Source of the DNA: Nitzschia sp. pyKryTriq1
Lineage: Eukaryota > Bacillariophyta > Bacillariophyceae > Bacillariales > Bacillariaceae
Length of the DNA: 64,000 nucleotides
Direction: 5' to 3'
Assembly: GCA_956465555.1 (NCBI GenBank)
Contig: OY101126.1
Location: 1,096,501-1,160,500 of the forward strand
The notes beneath the pieces are model-generated. The model saw nothing but the letters and a program-made list of their open reading frames with translations. It did no database searches and had not been told where the DNA came from. This document shows, in pieces, positions 8,880 to 19,585 of this stretch (position 1 is its first letter; the number at the start of each line of letters is the position of its first letter). The translations under genes were made by a program, and so were the position numbers.

Positions 8880-9890
8880 ATGGATTTGTTCAAACCGATA
8901 TTTTACGCCTTTGAAAAGCAAGCAGTCGGCCGAAACATCCCGGACGTTTCCTCGATCAAAGACCGTTGGACATTACAAAAAGTCATTCTCGAAGACGGCG
9001 ACGACAGTACCAGTGATAATGGTGATTCTTCGTTTGATCATTCCTTGTGGGATCAAGTTTTGAAACGACATGTCTACACGGACTGTGAGATCGGTTCCAT
9101 ATCCCAGTGCCATGCGGTCGACTATCAGGGAATTGCCAAGGATGAATCGTTCCAACAATATTTGGATCAATTGGCAGCGGCTGTGAATATTGCGGCACTT
9201 TCCCGACGAGAACAATTGGCCTTGTGGATAAATGCCTATAACGCACTCTGTATTCGACTGATTGTACAGGCGGACCAACAGCGTCAAGGTTCCGACGCCC
9301 CGCTACTGGAAAGTATCACTCAGCTGTCCAACAACAAAAAGAAGAACGACGACGACGACAACACTGACGGTGGCGATGGACCAGTGTGGGATCAAGTGGC
9401 AGGGACCGTCGGAGGAATCGCAATATCGCTGAATGGCATTGAGCACGTACAATTACGGGCCCAGTGGGACGAACCATCACTCCATGCTTGTATTGTCTGT
9501 GCATCGGCGAGTTGCCCTAATTTACGGCGAGAAGCCTTTGTGGGGAGTCGACTACAGGATCAAATGAAATCCCAAATGAAGGAGTGGCTGTCCCACCCCC
9601 AAAAAGGTCTTTCCCTCCGGCAGGATCAATTGTGGTTGTCTCGTATCTTTTTGTGGTTTGGTGATGATTTTGGAAATAATACGTCGGGCATTTCCAGTTT
9701 TCCCTTTTTCGGAAATGTGGCAGGAGAGAAACAATTTCGGGCTTGGCTTGCTCAATTCGTTTCCGAACATGACAAGGCATTGGCTACACGAATCGAGTAT
9801 TCGAACGATGGCTTTAGATATTTTGACTACGATTGGAAACTCAATCGATGGACGACGAAGAAGAATCGTCATGAGGGGGGAGACGGATGA
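8880..9890 (+). CDS. DUF547-domain protein
   Basis: The 336-residue protein has no membrane segment or clear signal. It shows the family's hallmark blocks in order: LALWINAYNAL at 113-123, HACIVCASASCPNLRREAF in the middle (an invariant Cys-Pro-x-Leu context) and FRYFDYDWKLN near the C-terminus, equivalent to the 'Y-DW-LN' end of the domain. An insertion of Asn/Lys/Asp repeats lies between the first two blocks. DUF547 occurs in bacteria, plants and stramenopiles; its biochemical role is not established. The domain boundaries cover almost the whole protein and no fusion partner is present. The start was taken at the first ATG, after a run of promoter motifs. Confidence 0.85.
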   Translation: MDLFKPIFYAFEKQAVGRNIPDVSSIKDRWTLQKVILEDGDDSTSDNGDSSFDHSLWDQVLKRHVYTDCEIGSISQCHAVDYQGIAKDESFQQYLDQLAAAVNIAALSRREQLALWINAYNALCIRLIVQADQQRQGSDAPLLESITQLSNNKKKNDDDDNTDGGDGPVWDQVAGTVGGIAISLNGIEHVQLRAQWDEPSLHACIVCASASCPNLRREAFVGSRLQDQMKSQMKEWLSHPQKGLSLRQDQLWLSRIFLWFGDDFGNNTSGISSFPFFGNVAGEKQFRAWLAQFVSEHDKALATRIEYSNDGFRYFDYDWKLNRWTTKKNRHEGGDG

Positions 9891-10123
9891 GGAGAAATCA
9901 ACAAGTTCTAGAGACTTGTAGTTTTAGTTCTGTGTATGATGGGGTTTTCGGGTTGTCTTTTTTCGGCATTTTTTGTTGAGGGTGTGTGGGTTGCCTTGAC
10001 TGGCTTGGTTGCCTTAATTAATTGGCGTCACCTTGGACTATGGTTGCCTTGAGTGGCAGTTGGGTCGCTTTTGGACAAGATATGGCGCCTGACGTATTCT
10101 AGTAGAAGAACAGTAGATTTCAA
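9891..10123. other. 3' spacer downstream of the DUF547 gene
   Basis: No gene seen. Imperfect repeats of GGTTGCCTTGA-type sequence occur between 9980 and 10070. Confidence 0.4.
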
Positions 10124-10940
10124 TTAAAGTGATTCTAACATTGTGACCATCAATCGATCATCCTGAAGACCGGCAGGGCTCGCCAACGGGAGGCCATGCC
10201 GGCTCTCTACATTAACATACAATTCGTATACAACATATCCCAAACCACCATGTGTATCCATATTCATGACGTGGCAGCTCTGCAAGGATGCTGGACTTCC
10301 CCTCGAGGATCTTAGTCCCATGAAAGATCCGATAGTAGTATTGGCGTTCGAGAAAACTTTCATTGTTGACGAAAGGGAAAACTCGACACAGTGATATTCG
10401 CTCCTAATGTCGGGAGCTCTCCGAATAGTGAGTCTTAAGTTTTTGGAACGGTCCTTTTGTTGGTGGATCTAGCTTTTTTCCGCCCTTGTCCTTCACTACT
10501 AGAACGTCTTGTTCCGGCACTAGAGCCGCTACGCTTTGTAGGTTCTCGTCCACGAGTAGTTGTTGTCATTGTCTAATAGCTTCAAAGTTTGAAAAGGTAG
10601 GTTAAGAAACATGTCTCAGTGAAAAGCACAAGATCATGGTGAGTGATTGTTCAGTGAACGTGAGGTCTCCGAGCCCTGCTGGCATGAGCTCCGCCAACAC
10701 TGCGGCTCTCCTGTTATTTGCCCCAACGCGGCACCAGGTGAGAATTTGGTTGGTGGTGACCGCCATGTTTACTTATCGTGTGACCTGTTAAGGCTCAGTT
10801 CTCTAACAGCCTTGGCTGCACTGATGCGCTGTATCTCTGCTTCTCTGAGAGTGGCGAACTTATCCTCAATTTGAAATTTGAACTATTCGAATGTGATCTC
10901 GCCGTGATACTTGCTGCATTAGCGCTTGGGTCCATTGAAT
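10124..10940 (-). pseudogene. Possible decayed or multi-exon gene of unknown family
   Basis: Several minus-strand pieces look protein-coding in composition but do not share one frame. A piece with a charged helix (EDKFATLREAEIQRISAAKA) lies around 10780-10880. A basic 44-codon piece begins at 10569 (MTTTTRGREPTKRSGSSAGT) just after an AG that could be a splice acceptor. A last piece ends at 10124 (NMDTHGGLGYVVYELYVNVE). They could be exons of one gene or a relic. No family recognised. The basic, Ser/Thr-rich middle could be a nucleic-acid-binding or nuclear segment, which is inference. Confidence 0.3.
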
Positions 10941-11608
10941 CGTATGAATCCTCTCTAACCAACTATCTGAAGTTGGCGGATATACTAGATGCTGATAGCT
11001 AGTGGTAGTTCACAGTAGTAACAATAAAACTAACCTTACAAGGATAACAAGAAGTGAGATGGCGTTGCCATGGTCTCATACCATTAAAGATGGCTCATCC
11101 TGTCCTGTCTCGACACGTGTGGCCATCGTTGCCCCAATCTCCAAGTACGTCACATAGACGTACTGCGCACGTACTGCGCACATCATACATAATAATTCGC
11201 CGGTATTGGGATTGCAATTAAGAATTCATTGTTCGGCTAATTGCACTTCGGACTGGATTTATCCTCTTCGACCACGAATCTTAAGTCTTCTACATACTGG
11301 TAGGTCCCTATTAGATCTTCGAATCATGCAAGATTCTCACGAAATTTCGACAGACATTTTGGCCGCATGTGATGCCAATACAGTATACCGGTAATCATAA
11401 TAAGTATCCAAAATGTTGACACCGATCGGTATCTGCAATCTAAGCAAGAAGAATCTCACGAAATTTCGACAGAAGTTTTGACGGCATGTGATCCAGATAT
11501 CCAAAGATCTTTCGCACATATCCCTTTCCGCTGAGAAATCTTCTTTGCACCGCCATCTCCGTGGCATTAAGTCGGTTTCAACTCTTCTTCGCATCATCCC
11601 TACTCACT
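10941..11608. other. Spacer upstream of the PhoX-like gene with a 43 bp direct repeat
   Basis: No gene. A degenerate direct repeat containing TCTCACGAAATTTCGACAGA occurs at 11331-11373 and again at 11450-11492, ending about 115 bp before the start codon. A tandem CGTACTGCGCA pair lies at 11159-11181. The repeated AAATTT-centred, partly palindromic unit is a candidate promoter element. Confidence 0.5.
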
Positions 11609-13160
11609 ATGAAGCTCGTTGCCGCCCTTTCGCTTTTTCTGCTGGCCTCCGCAAAGGCCAGCAATGACCGCAAAGAAAGTATTCGTCGTCGCATCCAACA
11701 GGCGCTCAAGGCCAACAGGAAGCCTGTCGAAAAGGAAGCTGTCCACAAGAAGATCAACACCGAGCGCCGCCGAATGCAGATGATGCCCGATGGCGAGAAA
11801 GGTGCCAAATGGGAAGCTGGTTCCTACACTTGGGGAACCTACATGTTTGAGTAAGTGAACGACGAACAATAAATAGGTGGTGGGTAGAGTACTCCCCATC
11901 AACCAATCTCGAAACTCATTTTGTCGAGATTTTTGCTTTCTTGTTCTCAGTCATAATGGAGATCGTGTCCGAGTCAACAACGGCATCATGGGTCGTGCCA
12001 TTGGTAACGTTGGAGAACCTGTTCAGTTCGTTGATGGGACCGAGAGCAATCTGCCCATGCATGGAAGTGCTGATGGCGGTGCCGTGATCCCCAAGGAAGA
12101 CGGAACTGGTTTCTACTACGTTAGCAATAGCGAAGAGGGGGATATTGATGACCCCACCGGAGGTGTTTACGTCTTTGAGCTGGACATGAACCACGATGTC
12201 ATCGATTACTACCAAGTCCTTAGCGGAACCGTCGATAACTGTGCTGGAGGCACCACCCCTTGGGGAACTTGGGTCTCCTGCGAGGAAGAAGACGCATACG
12301 GACGTTGCTGGCAAGTTGATCCTGCCAATAAGGACCAAACAGGTCCAACTACCTCTGAAGTAACTGCCCTTACCGGCTACCTTGGAAACTGGGAAGCCTT
12401 TGCCTGGGACGACGTGGGTCTCACGGGATACGTTACCGATGACGCCAACCCTGAAGATGCTCCTGCTTCCTATGGTTGCTTGAATCGTTTCACTCCCGAC
12501 GAAACTGCCATGGATTGCTACAATGGGGAGACCAAGGCCGAGCGTTGGTGCACGCTCAACAGTGGAACTGTCGACTATATGAGGTTGACCCCTGACAAAA
12601 TTGGATCAAACTGCGGAACCGTCTCTTGGACCGAAGACCCAAATGATTGCACCGGTGAAATGTTTCGCAATGGTGAGGGTATCGACATTACCGATCAAAT
12701 TATGCGTTTTGTTGCCAAAGAAGAACACTTGATGGTGAACGTTGATCTTTCCGATGAAACCTACTGCATTTGGTCCACTCTCCAAGGTTTCCCTCAAGGG
12801 CCTGACAACATCCGTTTTTTTGACGATGTGTTGTACATGTGCACTGATGGACTCACTCCCAATGCACTATATGGCTACGACGGCAACGGTTTCTATTCGA
12901 TCGTCCAAGAAATTGATTACAACACTGAAACTGCCGGTGTCAGCTTCTCCCCTGACGGCATGGTCCTCTATATGGCCTTCCAAGACAACGCCGTCTGGCA
13001 ATTCTGGCGCACGGATGGCAAGCCTTTTGGGAAGACCAAACCCGTCTACGTCCCAGAAACGGCAGACTATTTCAACGTCCATCAATCTTCGACTGCCTTG
13101 GAAGCCATCATCGGGGACGTTGTCAGTGAAATCCTTGAAGATGCAGGTTTGATTGAGTAA
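11609..13160 (+). CDS. PhoX/DUF839-family secreted phosphatase-like protein (one intron)
   Basis: Exons 11609-11850 and 11951-13160 give 483 residues. The 100 bp intron starts GTAAGT and ends TTCTCAG, and joining restores Asp-His-Asn-Gly-Asp. The start at MKLVAALSLFLLASAKA gives a clean signal peptide. The hallmark DUF839 block NCAGGTTPWGTWVSCEE is present, preceded by a strand pair (GGAVIPKEDGTGFYYVSNSE) and followed by GNWEAFAWDD and PQGPDNIRF blade segments, as in the beta-propeller PhoX phosphatases. Known PhoX enzymes are calcium/iron-dependent alkaline phosphatases that release phosphate from esters outside the cell. Whether all metal ligands are kept cannot be judged by eye, so enzymatic activity is inference. 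Phosphate-starvation control would be expected for such a gene but is not shown here. Confidence 0.82.
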
Positions 13161-13707
13161 TCCCGCCACAGTGGCACATGTGTAGACGTCATTTGTTGGA
13201 CATTCGAGACTCCACAACCACTGCCATTTCTTTTGTGCGTTCGGAAAGGCAGGAAGAAACATAGTTTATCTGAGAATTTTGTTAGGTTATATAGCAGGAG
13301 CTACGTGTTACTGGTCATTTTACAGTAGTGTTGTCACTGTACTATGTGTATGTTTTATGGGAAACATGAGGTTGGGATAGTTCTGATATCCGACCACACC
13401 CGCCGAGAGAAAACAGAAGCAGAGCCCTGTGGCTGGCGACACGCACCACACTACGCGCGCTTCGCGGTCGGCGCTGGCTGGAGAAAGGAGCGAAGGCGCG
13501 CCCGGCGGGCGGAAAAAATCTTTGGATACGTCGCAAAAAGTTGCATCTTATTCCTCTCGTTATTATTTCGGCGTCGGTCGTCACACAGCTGGCATTATTA
13601 TTTGTTTAAGTCATAAGTCACATCTTGAAAACCCCTACGGTACCACATCGTGCTATTGCAATAACACACAAGTGCAGGATATCTTCATTATTATTAGTAG
13701 TACAACC
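13161..13707. other. Spacer between the PhoX-like and C2 genes
   Basis: No supported gene. A GC-rich patch (13430-13510, GCGCGCTTCGCGGTCGGCGC type) contrasts with the AT-rich flanks. Open frames through it are upstream extensions of the C2 gene. Confidence 0.4.
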
Positions 13708-14205
13708 ATGTCATCCGCTATAGATCCCGATGATGTTGCCAGCTTTTCCATCACGTTGAAAATTCTGGAGGGACGAGAGTTGGTGGCCAAGGATCGCAAC
13801 CTGCTCGGCAGACGGACGACATCGGATCCCTGGGTCGAAGTCTTCTTGGGCGACAAGAATTACGGACACCGCACCGAGGTCGTAGAAAAGACGTGCGATC
13901 CCAAATGGAATGCGACGATCAAGATCCTTCTCATGGACGACCATGCTCGTAGTGTGTTGAAGCATGAGCATCCCTTTCGTCTCGTGATTTGGGACCAGGA
14001 TTTGGCCATTGATGATTGTATGGGAGTCGTCGATATTGATTTGATCAATACCAAAATGGATGAGCCCGAGTGGACGCCGGTAGAAAAGGGCGATCCGGAC
14101 GTTCGTGCCGAAGGACAACGGATTCATTATTGTAAAAATGCCGCTGGCGAATTGCTTTTGCAGTACACCATCAAAGTCAAAACCAAACAAGAGGCCTTTG
14201 GATAG
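13708..14205 (+). CDS. Small single-C2-domain protein
   Basis: The 165-residue protein is essentially one C2 domain (about residues 10-130) with no membrane segment. The order LKILEGRELVAKDRN, SDPWVEVFLGDKNY, CDPKWNATI and FRLVIWDQDLAIDDCMG gives the usual beta-sandwich strands. It places Asp residues at the calcium-binding loops (SDPW and WDQD). C2 domains bind phospholipids, often calcium-dependently. An in-frame ATG further upstream was rejected because the region before 13708 reads as promoter/UTR and the domain fits the shorter start. Probably a cytosolic, membrane-recruited adaptor; target unknown. Confidence 0.8.
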   Translation: MSSAIDPDDVASFSITLKILEGRELVAKDRNLLGRRTTSDPWVEVFLGDKNYGHRTEVVEKTCDPKWNATIKILLMDDHARSVLKHEHPFRLVIWDQDLAIDDCMGVVDIDLINTKMDEPEWTPVEKGDPDVRAEGQRIHYCKNAAGELLLQYTIKVKTKQEAFG

Positions 14206-14560
14206 AATGCCATGCCACTGACCGAGAGATATAGTGGGCGATGCAATACCGTGTTCGCACAGTCGCAAACAATAAACGTGCCATGCTGGATGAGTGTTGC
14301 AGTCGATCCGAAAGGACGAGGGACAGTGTGCGTTTATGGCGGCCGAGGAGTCGCCAGTTAGTATAATGTATTTCGCCCGACTCCTTGCCCTCTTTTGCTA
14401 TGCGTTGAGCAGTGTGTGAATCTCGAACGAGCTAAAGCAGACCAATTCTCTCTGTAACATAAAATCATGAAATTAATGTTTTTCAAGGTACATCAGCTAC
14501 CAAAGCGAATATGTAAGGACAGATGGACCGGCGCGAAGGGTCTATACTCAGCTGGCTCAA
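14206..14560. other. Convergent spacer between the C2 and HSF genes
   Basis: Contains the two 3' UTRs; nothing else seen. Confidence 0.4.
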
Positions 14561-15265
14561 TCAAACATGAGCAGTGCTTGGGGACGGGTAAGACAGAATC
14601 AGAAGGCGCTTGATCCCATCGAAAGCAGCATCAAGTTGCTGCTGCTTCAAATGGTCTTGCTGCTGGAAATCGTGCAAAACGTCGTTGGACATTCGGCAGA
14701 TGTCATTCATCGATTGGAATGACGATTTGGTTTCGAGAAACTTGTTGGCAATAATGGCGAATTCCAACAACCCGTCACCTTGCGTTCTTGTCATAGGCAC
14801 TTCTTCTTGTGGGACGAGTGCCGGTTCTTTACGCTCTTCTAGGGGCGCAAGTCCCAAGAACTCCTCTCGGGTCTTGTCGCCATGTTCCGTTGCATCCTTG
14901 ATCGTGTCGAATTTCTTATGCATGGCCTTTTCCCGGGTCATTCCTTGGCACAAGGCTGGCATGTTTCGGATGAACAGTGGATGGCTATACGCATCAAAGT
15001 CTGCCACGGAGGGGTCCTTCCCACGGTGAAAGCCATAGATAGTGAGCTGTCGACAAAAGCTACGATATTTGGGGGAAAAGGAAGTCGTGTAGTAGCGCGG
15101 TAAGATGAGAATCTCGAATTCCTCCTTGGAATGAATCTTGAAGGATTTCCCATCTGGAAGCCAGGATACAATGTGTTCATTTCCTTGGTCAGCGGCATCT
15201 TCGAGAAGGCGATGGAGCTTGAAGGGGAATTTGACTGAAGGCAAGGGGGAAGTAGGAACAAGCAT
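14561..15265 (-). CDS. Heat-shock-factor-type transcription factor
   Basis: The 234-residue reading frame holds a complete HSF DNA-binding domain at about residues 11-100. FPFKLHRLLEDA is helix 1, HIVSWLPDGKSFKIH the core strands, and FCRQLTIYGFHR (recognition helix, the usual F-x-RQLN-x-Y-G-F-x-R) follows; the domain closes with SHPLFIRNM. The rest is polar with a Gln-rich coiled stretch (DFQQQDHLKQQQLDAAF). Diatoms carry greatly expanded HSF families with roles in stress and cell-cycle transcription. A separate upstream minus-strand frame (15322-15485, MVSRSSYFVIDESTAGL) ends in GTAAGT and looks like a 5' exon. However, its phase does not fit the good acceptor (CTTGCCTTCAG at about 15225), so the true N-terminus is uncertain. 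Nuclear location is inferred from the family. Confidence 0.85.
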   Translation of the reverse strand: MLVPTSPLPSVKFPFKLHRLLEDAADQGNEHIVSWLPDGKSFKIHSKEEFEILILPRYYTTSFSPKYRSFCRQLTIYGFHRGKDPSVADFDAYSHPLFIRNMPALCQGMTREKAMHKKFDTIKDATEHGDKTREEFLGLAPLEERKEPALVPQEEVPMTRTQGDGLLEFAIIANKFLETKSSFQSMNDICRMSNDVLHDFQQQDHLKQQQLDAAFDGIKRLLILSYPSPSTAHV

Positions 15266-15321
15266 GAGGGAAACTGACCGTGGGGATACACTATCATCGG
15301 AACTAGTAGAGTCAACTTACC

Positions 15322-15485
15322 CGGGTTGTTTCCCTAGGCGCCGAAGAAGAACCACCAGCACCACCAGAGCTGATTCCGGTTGCAACACTGTCCTCTTCAT
15401 GGTCACACCTTGCTGCGATCTCAGTAGTTGTACCAAGACCTGCAGTGCTTTCGTCGATAACAAAATATGAACTTCTTGAAACCAT
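15322..15485 (-). other. Possible 5' exon of the HSF gene
   Basis: The frame begins with ATG at 15485, runs 55 codons with Ser/Gly-rich composition typical of diatom HSF heads, and meets a GTAAGT donor at its end. Direct splicing to the acceptor before the DNA-binding domain shifts the frame, so a different donor, an extra micro-exon or a sequence error would be needed. Confidence 0.3.
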
Positions 15486-17197
15486 CGTGATGATCGAGAG
15501 TTAGTCAAAAACTGGTTATTTTCTAGATTTTGTAGTATATTCTGGAAAAAGTGAGCGAAATGTTTGCGTACCCAGAAGTCATTCGGTACTGTACCGGCCG
15601 GTAGCAGTACTGTACTGTGCGTACAAGTAGAACCAGGTACTGGGACTGAAATAGATCGAAGAACTGATGTGCTGATCTCGTTCCTGGTGTGTTTCCGGGA
15701 AGCATCACATCATTCGCTCGGGTAGGCCCTACATACAGGAAAATAGAGGGAGAAAAGAATGCGCGAAGCGCGAAGGCGGAAGGAGAATAGCATAAGCACG
15801 GGGCGAAACTACGTACGAACTATTGACCGTTAAGTGCCGTGCATGTTATGCTCTTTACGAGTACCGGTACATAAAAACAGTTGTGGTGCATTCTTGATTG
15901 TGATGCTTGTGCCGCTATCTAATCTTGTTTTGTGATTTTCGCGTCATGTGGTAGACTCTACTAGTACTCTAGAGCATCCAGCCTATTCTCCTCTCTACCG
16001 GTAGAGTAGTACTACGGTACCAGGTACTGGTACGTGGACGAGAAGTTTTGTTCTTCTTGAGAACTTGTGCGTTCTTCTTGTTGGAGTTCGTTCGGCAGTC
16101 GTATTATTGTACGAAGCACAGTACCGGTACTAGTAGTAATAATGTCAGACACCAAACAAGTACTGCTAGTAGTAGTATGATCATTGTTTAATGATTGTAG
16201 GGTGCTGTTTGTTCTAGTACTCTCTACAGTAGGTGTACTACCCGGTACTACTTCGTAGTCTACCAGGCAGCAACGCAGGAAAGGAGCACGAGGAGTACCA
16301 GGCAGCTAAGCAGGAAAGCAGTATAATAAGTTCTCCTCCTAGTAGACTACGACGACTACTTGTACAGTTGCTCTCTACTACTACTAGAGAGACCAGACGA
16401 CGCAGTAGGATGGCTTCTTTTGCACATTAAAAAATAGTACTGACGTGGTGGGTGGCTGTCTGCTCCTCCTCCTCCTCATAGTACTGTAGTACTTCTTCAA
16501 GTACCTGGTACTGTAGCGCAACAAGAAGAACCACCTCCTCCTCTCCACCACTGCTGCTGGTTATTGCTGGTGGTGGTGCCTGCTCTAGCTATCAAGAAGT
16601 ACAACTACTACTCCCTCTACTACTACTCTACTACTACTACTACAAGTATATCGTAAAGCACCAGCGAAAAAGTGCACTGTCTATTTTAGTTGCTACCTTG
16701 ACGGTTGAGAGCAAGTACTAGAGAGGAACGGCGTCTCCTCCTGCCTCTCTAGCTACCCTACTCTACTCGTCGTACTTAGTTTGCTAGAGAGAGGAACTCT
16801 CTACTAAAAAGTCTAATACACTTCTTGTTCGCTGCTGCTTTCACAACAAGATGTGCTTTTTCATCACGGTGGGAGGAGCATGACAAGAAACTCGTGACTT
16901 AGGTGAGAATTGGGGGACGGCGGGCGCGCCATATCCTCCAATGAGATTTTTTGAAAATCATGTGATGCCGAGTTTTCTGCCTCTCCAACTTTCTCATCAC
17001 AAGAATATACAACCAACTCGAATTCGATGACGGTGATGATGATTCTTCTTCTCTGTTGTTCTGATCCAAGGCAGGGAATGGCATAGATCAACTTTAGAGC
17101 TACTCTGTCTGACTCTGGCGGTGTGCATGTGGCACAAGAAGAATAAAACCTATCTTCTGATCCTCTACTCTAGTAGCAGCTAGAGAGACGTTTCAAC
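15486..17197. other. Long gene-poor spacer rich in short palindromes and CTACTA repeats
   Basis: About 1.7 kb without a supported gene. It contains GTACCGGTAC at 15861-15870 and 16131-16140, GGTACCAGGTACTGGTACG near 16016, and long runs of TACTACTAC/CTCTCTAGAGAG sequence between 16200 and 16830. The run of CTAGAGAGAG and TAGTAGTACTAC palindromes could form many hairpins. It includes the 5' flank of the gene at 17198. Confidence 0.5.
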
Positions 17198-19585
17198 ATG
17201 AAGTCCAACGACCACAATAGTACTTCGTCTCCACGCACCAATGACGGCATCGCCTCCTCCCTCTCGTCGTCGTCGTCTTCTTCTTTGTCGGTGGCGTCTC
17301 TCCGACAACGAGCCATACAACGAGTGGCCGAATTACGGGCCCAGGAGTCCACATACATGACTCCTCTTTCTGCCACGACGTCATCGTGGGAATTAAAATC
17401 GTTCTTGACACAATTTTATGAAACCATTTGGACGGACGAGAAACGTCAGCACTATCAGCAAGAACGAGGAACGTATCCCGTGCTAGAGGAATTGTATCAA
17501 AAGCTGGTGATTGACAGTAATAATGACAAAGCTGTTGGTGCGGGCGTGTCCTATGAGGACTTTTGGCAACGTTATGATTATCGGTGCGACGTGTCCCGTG
17601 TCATTTATCAGTTGTTGCAGCACGATAATTCTCAGCTGGTCGAACGATCATCGTTCCATCGAGCGGAGGAGGATCAATGGTTCTTTGAACGAGAAGTCAT
17701 CACGGAAAAGGTAGTTGGCGTGGACGTGATGACGAGTCCGACGACCACCACGGAGGAAAACGACAAAATCATCCCGCCCAATCACCACGACGATCCTAAT
17801 GAGGCACGAGCGAAGAAACCAGCCAGTACTACGTGTACCAGCACCGTGGCACGTATGCAATCCCCTTCCACGGTGGTCATTCACAATAGTTCGTCCACGG
17901 GGACTCTGGTTTCGTTACTATTGGATGCACCCTCGCCTCCCCCCGGTGACGAATCCACTTTTTCAAGAACATTGTTTACGGAAGACACCACGACCATAGA
18001 ATCATCATCGCCACCACCGATTTCAATGACGGAAGGAAATATTGTGATGGACGAGACTACAACTTCTTGTACTCCTGGAACGAGGATGGACGTTATCGCA
18101 ATTTCGAGCAGCAGTAGTACCAGTACGGAAGAGGCGGAACTCAAGCCACGAAAAAAGTACCAAAACGAGACGAAAACAGATGGTGATACCACCGTGGATG
18201 TCAATGGGATGGCACCAGGAACAAATGATGGGGATACTCCGTTCAAGATGAAGTTGTTTGACGAGACTCCTCCGCCTCCTGCTAGCAGCAGCAGCAGCAA
18301 GGATACAGTAGAGTGTCAAGAAGTTTTCAGTGCAGCCACCCATGTATCCGAAAGCAACGACACAATCTTGGAAGATGACAGCCTGGAGATCTCATTCTCC
18401 GACCATGATGATATGACTACTACTACCGAGGCAGTACCTGTGCACGCAACGAAGGAGCAAAAGATTTCTCCCACTAATACTTCTCCAAGGATGATTATGG
18501 ACGCGGACGAGTCTTCTCTCGTCGGAAGCGCCATTCTATCCACAATGGGGGTGAAGGAAGAACTATCGGAAGGCACGAATCATCTTCATCATCCATCAGG
18601 TACCGGTACAGGAAAGCCAGCAGACGAGCAAGAGTCGTGTACTCGTATCGAACCGTCCAGGCCAACGCCAACATCTGATGATGATGATGATGATGATTTG
18701 GAGGCCAGTCCTCGAGTTGAAGACAAGCAGGGTGCATCATTGAACCATCATGGACAGGGATCGGCATTCGAGAATAGTGCACCCGAAACACAAAGAGTTG
18801 CTGTGAAAACCGATGTACTTGCCACTCACACGGTGGATGATAAGTCAACAGCAGTGCACAGCAACGAAAGAACAGCCGAGGAAAAAGCCTACAGCACCAT
18901 CGAAGACGAAGGGGAAGAAACTGATCAGTCGTTATCGACGACGACGACGACATGCTGTTCTGTGGCCGTGGGAGCGATTCCTACTACTACGGCCACTACG
19001 TCGGATGGGGCCGATGAGGCAGATGGAAACAAAGTCAGCAATGGGGCGTCTTTTAACTCTGCTGTCAGCACCAGACATACATTATTTCTGGTAACGTTGT
19101 TGGGAGCTGCCTTCTTGATGTGCTTGATAGGGGGCGTCTCTTGGATTCGCCGAAGCGAAAGTGCGGGGGACGCTCTTTGTTCTCCCGTGAAACCAGGGGA
19201 ACGCGTGGGTGTTGATGTTGATACTGAGCTGACAGAGGGGATCGCTACCGGTTCTAACAATAGGAGCGACGAGAGCCATCGCTTCTCGGCTCCATGGTGG
19301 GCGCCCGATGGCCTGAAAGAATCCACCTTTGAATTACTCTGCGCTCCACAGGGTCGATCTCGAACGGCCATGGATGTCAAAACCAAACAAGGAGGAGGAG
19401 GAGGTATCCTCCAAGTGTCTGTCCTGAACCTTGGCGATGATGTTGTTTTGCAGGAATGGAAACGACTTCGATCCCTGCAACTCTTGCCGGGAGGGCAACT
19501 TCGAGCAGAAAATCGTCGCGGAAAAGTAAGTTTCTATCCAGCTCCTTGGAACAGCAACAAGCGTCGTGGTGATGCATGGGAATGA
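17198..19585 (+). CDS. Large low-complexity single-pass membrane protein
   Basis: The 795-residue protein is intronless. Residues 1-50 are a Ser run and a basic helix. Residues 50-150 form a compact, more conserved-looking segment (WELKSFLTQFYETIWTDEKR and YEDFWQRYDYRCDVSRVIYQ). Residues 150-620 are Ser/Thr/Glu/Asp-rich and probably disordered. One membrane helix lies at about 628-648 (TLFLVTLLGAAFLMCLIGGV), leaving a 147-residue tail with WWAPDGLKESTFELLCAP and a short Gly run. I do not recognise a named domain. The orientation and cellular site are not evident, as there is no N-terminal signal peptide. The long open frame with diatom-typical composition supports it being real. Confidence 0.65.
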   Translation: MKSNDHNSTSSPRTNDGIASSLSSSSSSSLSVASLRQRAIQRVAELRAQESTYMTPLSATTSSWELKSFLTQFYETIWTDEKRQHYQQERGTYPVLEELYQKLVIDSNNDKAVGAGVSYEDFWQRYDYRCDVSRVIYQLLQHDNSQLVERSSFHRAEEDQWFFEREVITEKVVGVDVMTSPTTTTEENDKIIPPNHHDDPNEARAKKPASTTCTSTVARMQSPSTVVIHNSSSTGTLVSLLLDAPSPPPGDESTFSRTLFTEDTTTIESSSPPPISMTEGNIVMDETTTSCTPGTRMDVIAISSSSSTSTEEAELKPRKKYQNETKTDGDTTVDVNGMAPGTNDGDTPFKMKLFDETPPPPASSSSSKDTVECQEVFSAATHVSESNDTILEDDSLEISFSDHDDMTTTTEAVPVHATKEQKISPTNTSPRMIMDADESSLVGSAILSTMGVKEELSEGTNHLHHPSGTGTGKPADEQESCTRIEPSRPTPTSDDDDDDDLEASPRVEDKQGASLNHHGQGSAFENSAPETQRVAVKTDVLATHTVDDKSTAVHSNERTAEEKAYSTIEDEGEETDQSLSTTTTTCCSVAVGAIPTTTATTSDGADEADGNKVSNGASFNSAVSTRHTLFLVTLLGAAFLMCLIGGVSWIRRSESAGDALCSPVKPGERVGVDVDTELTEGIATGSNNRSDESHRFSAPWWAPDGLKESTFELLCAPQGRSRTAMDVKTKQGGGGGILQVSVLNLGDDVVLQEWKRLRSLQLLPGGQLRAENRRGKVSFYPAPWNSNKRRGDAWE

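Noticed and set aside
10515-10531. 17 bp match (CGGCACTAGAGCCGCTA) to one end of the LTR
   Set aside because: Too short and isolated to call an LTR remnant; no similarity continues on either side.
15317-15508. 63-codon frame beginning MTNSRSSRW as HSF first exon
   Set aside because: Composition is poor; the overlapping frame from ATG 15485 is more protein-like.
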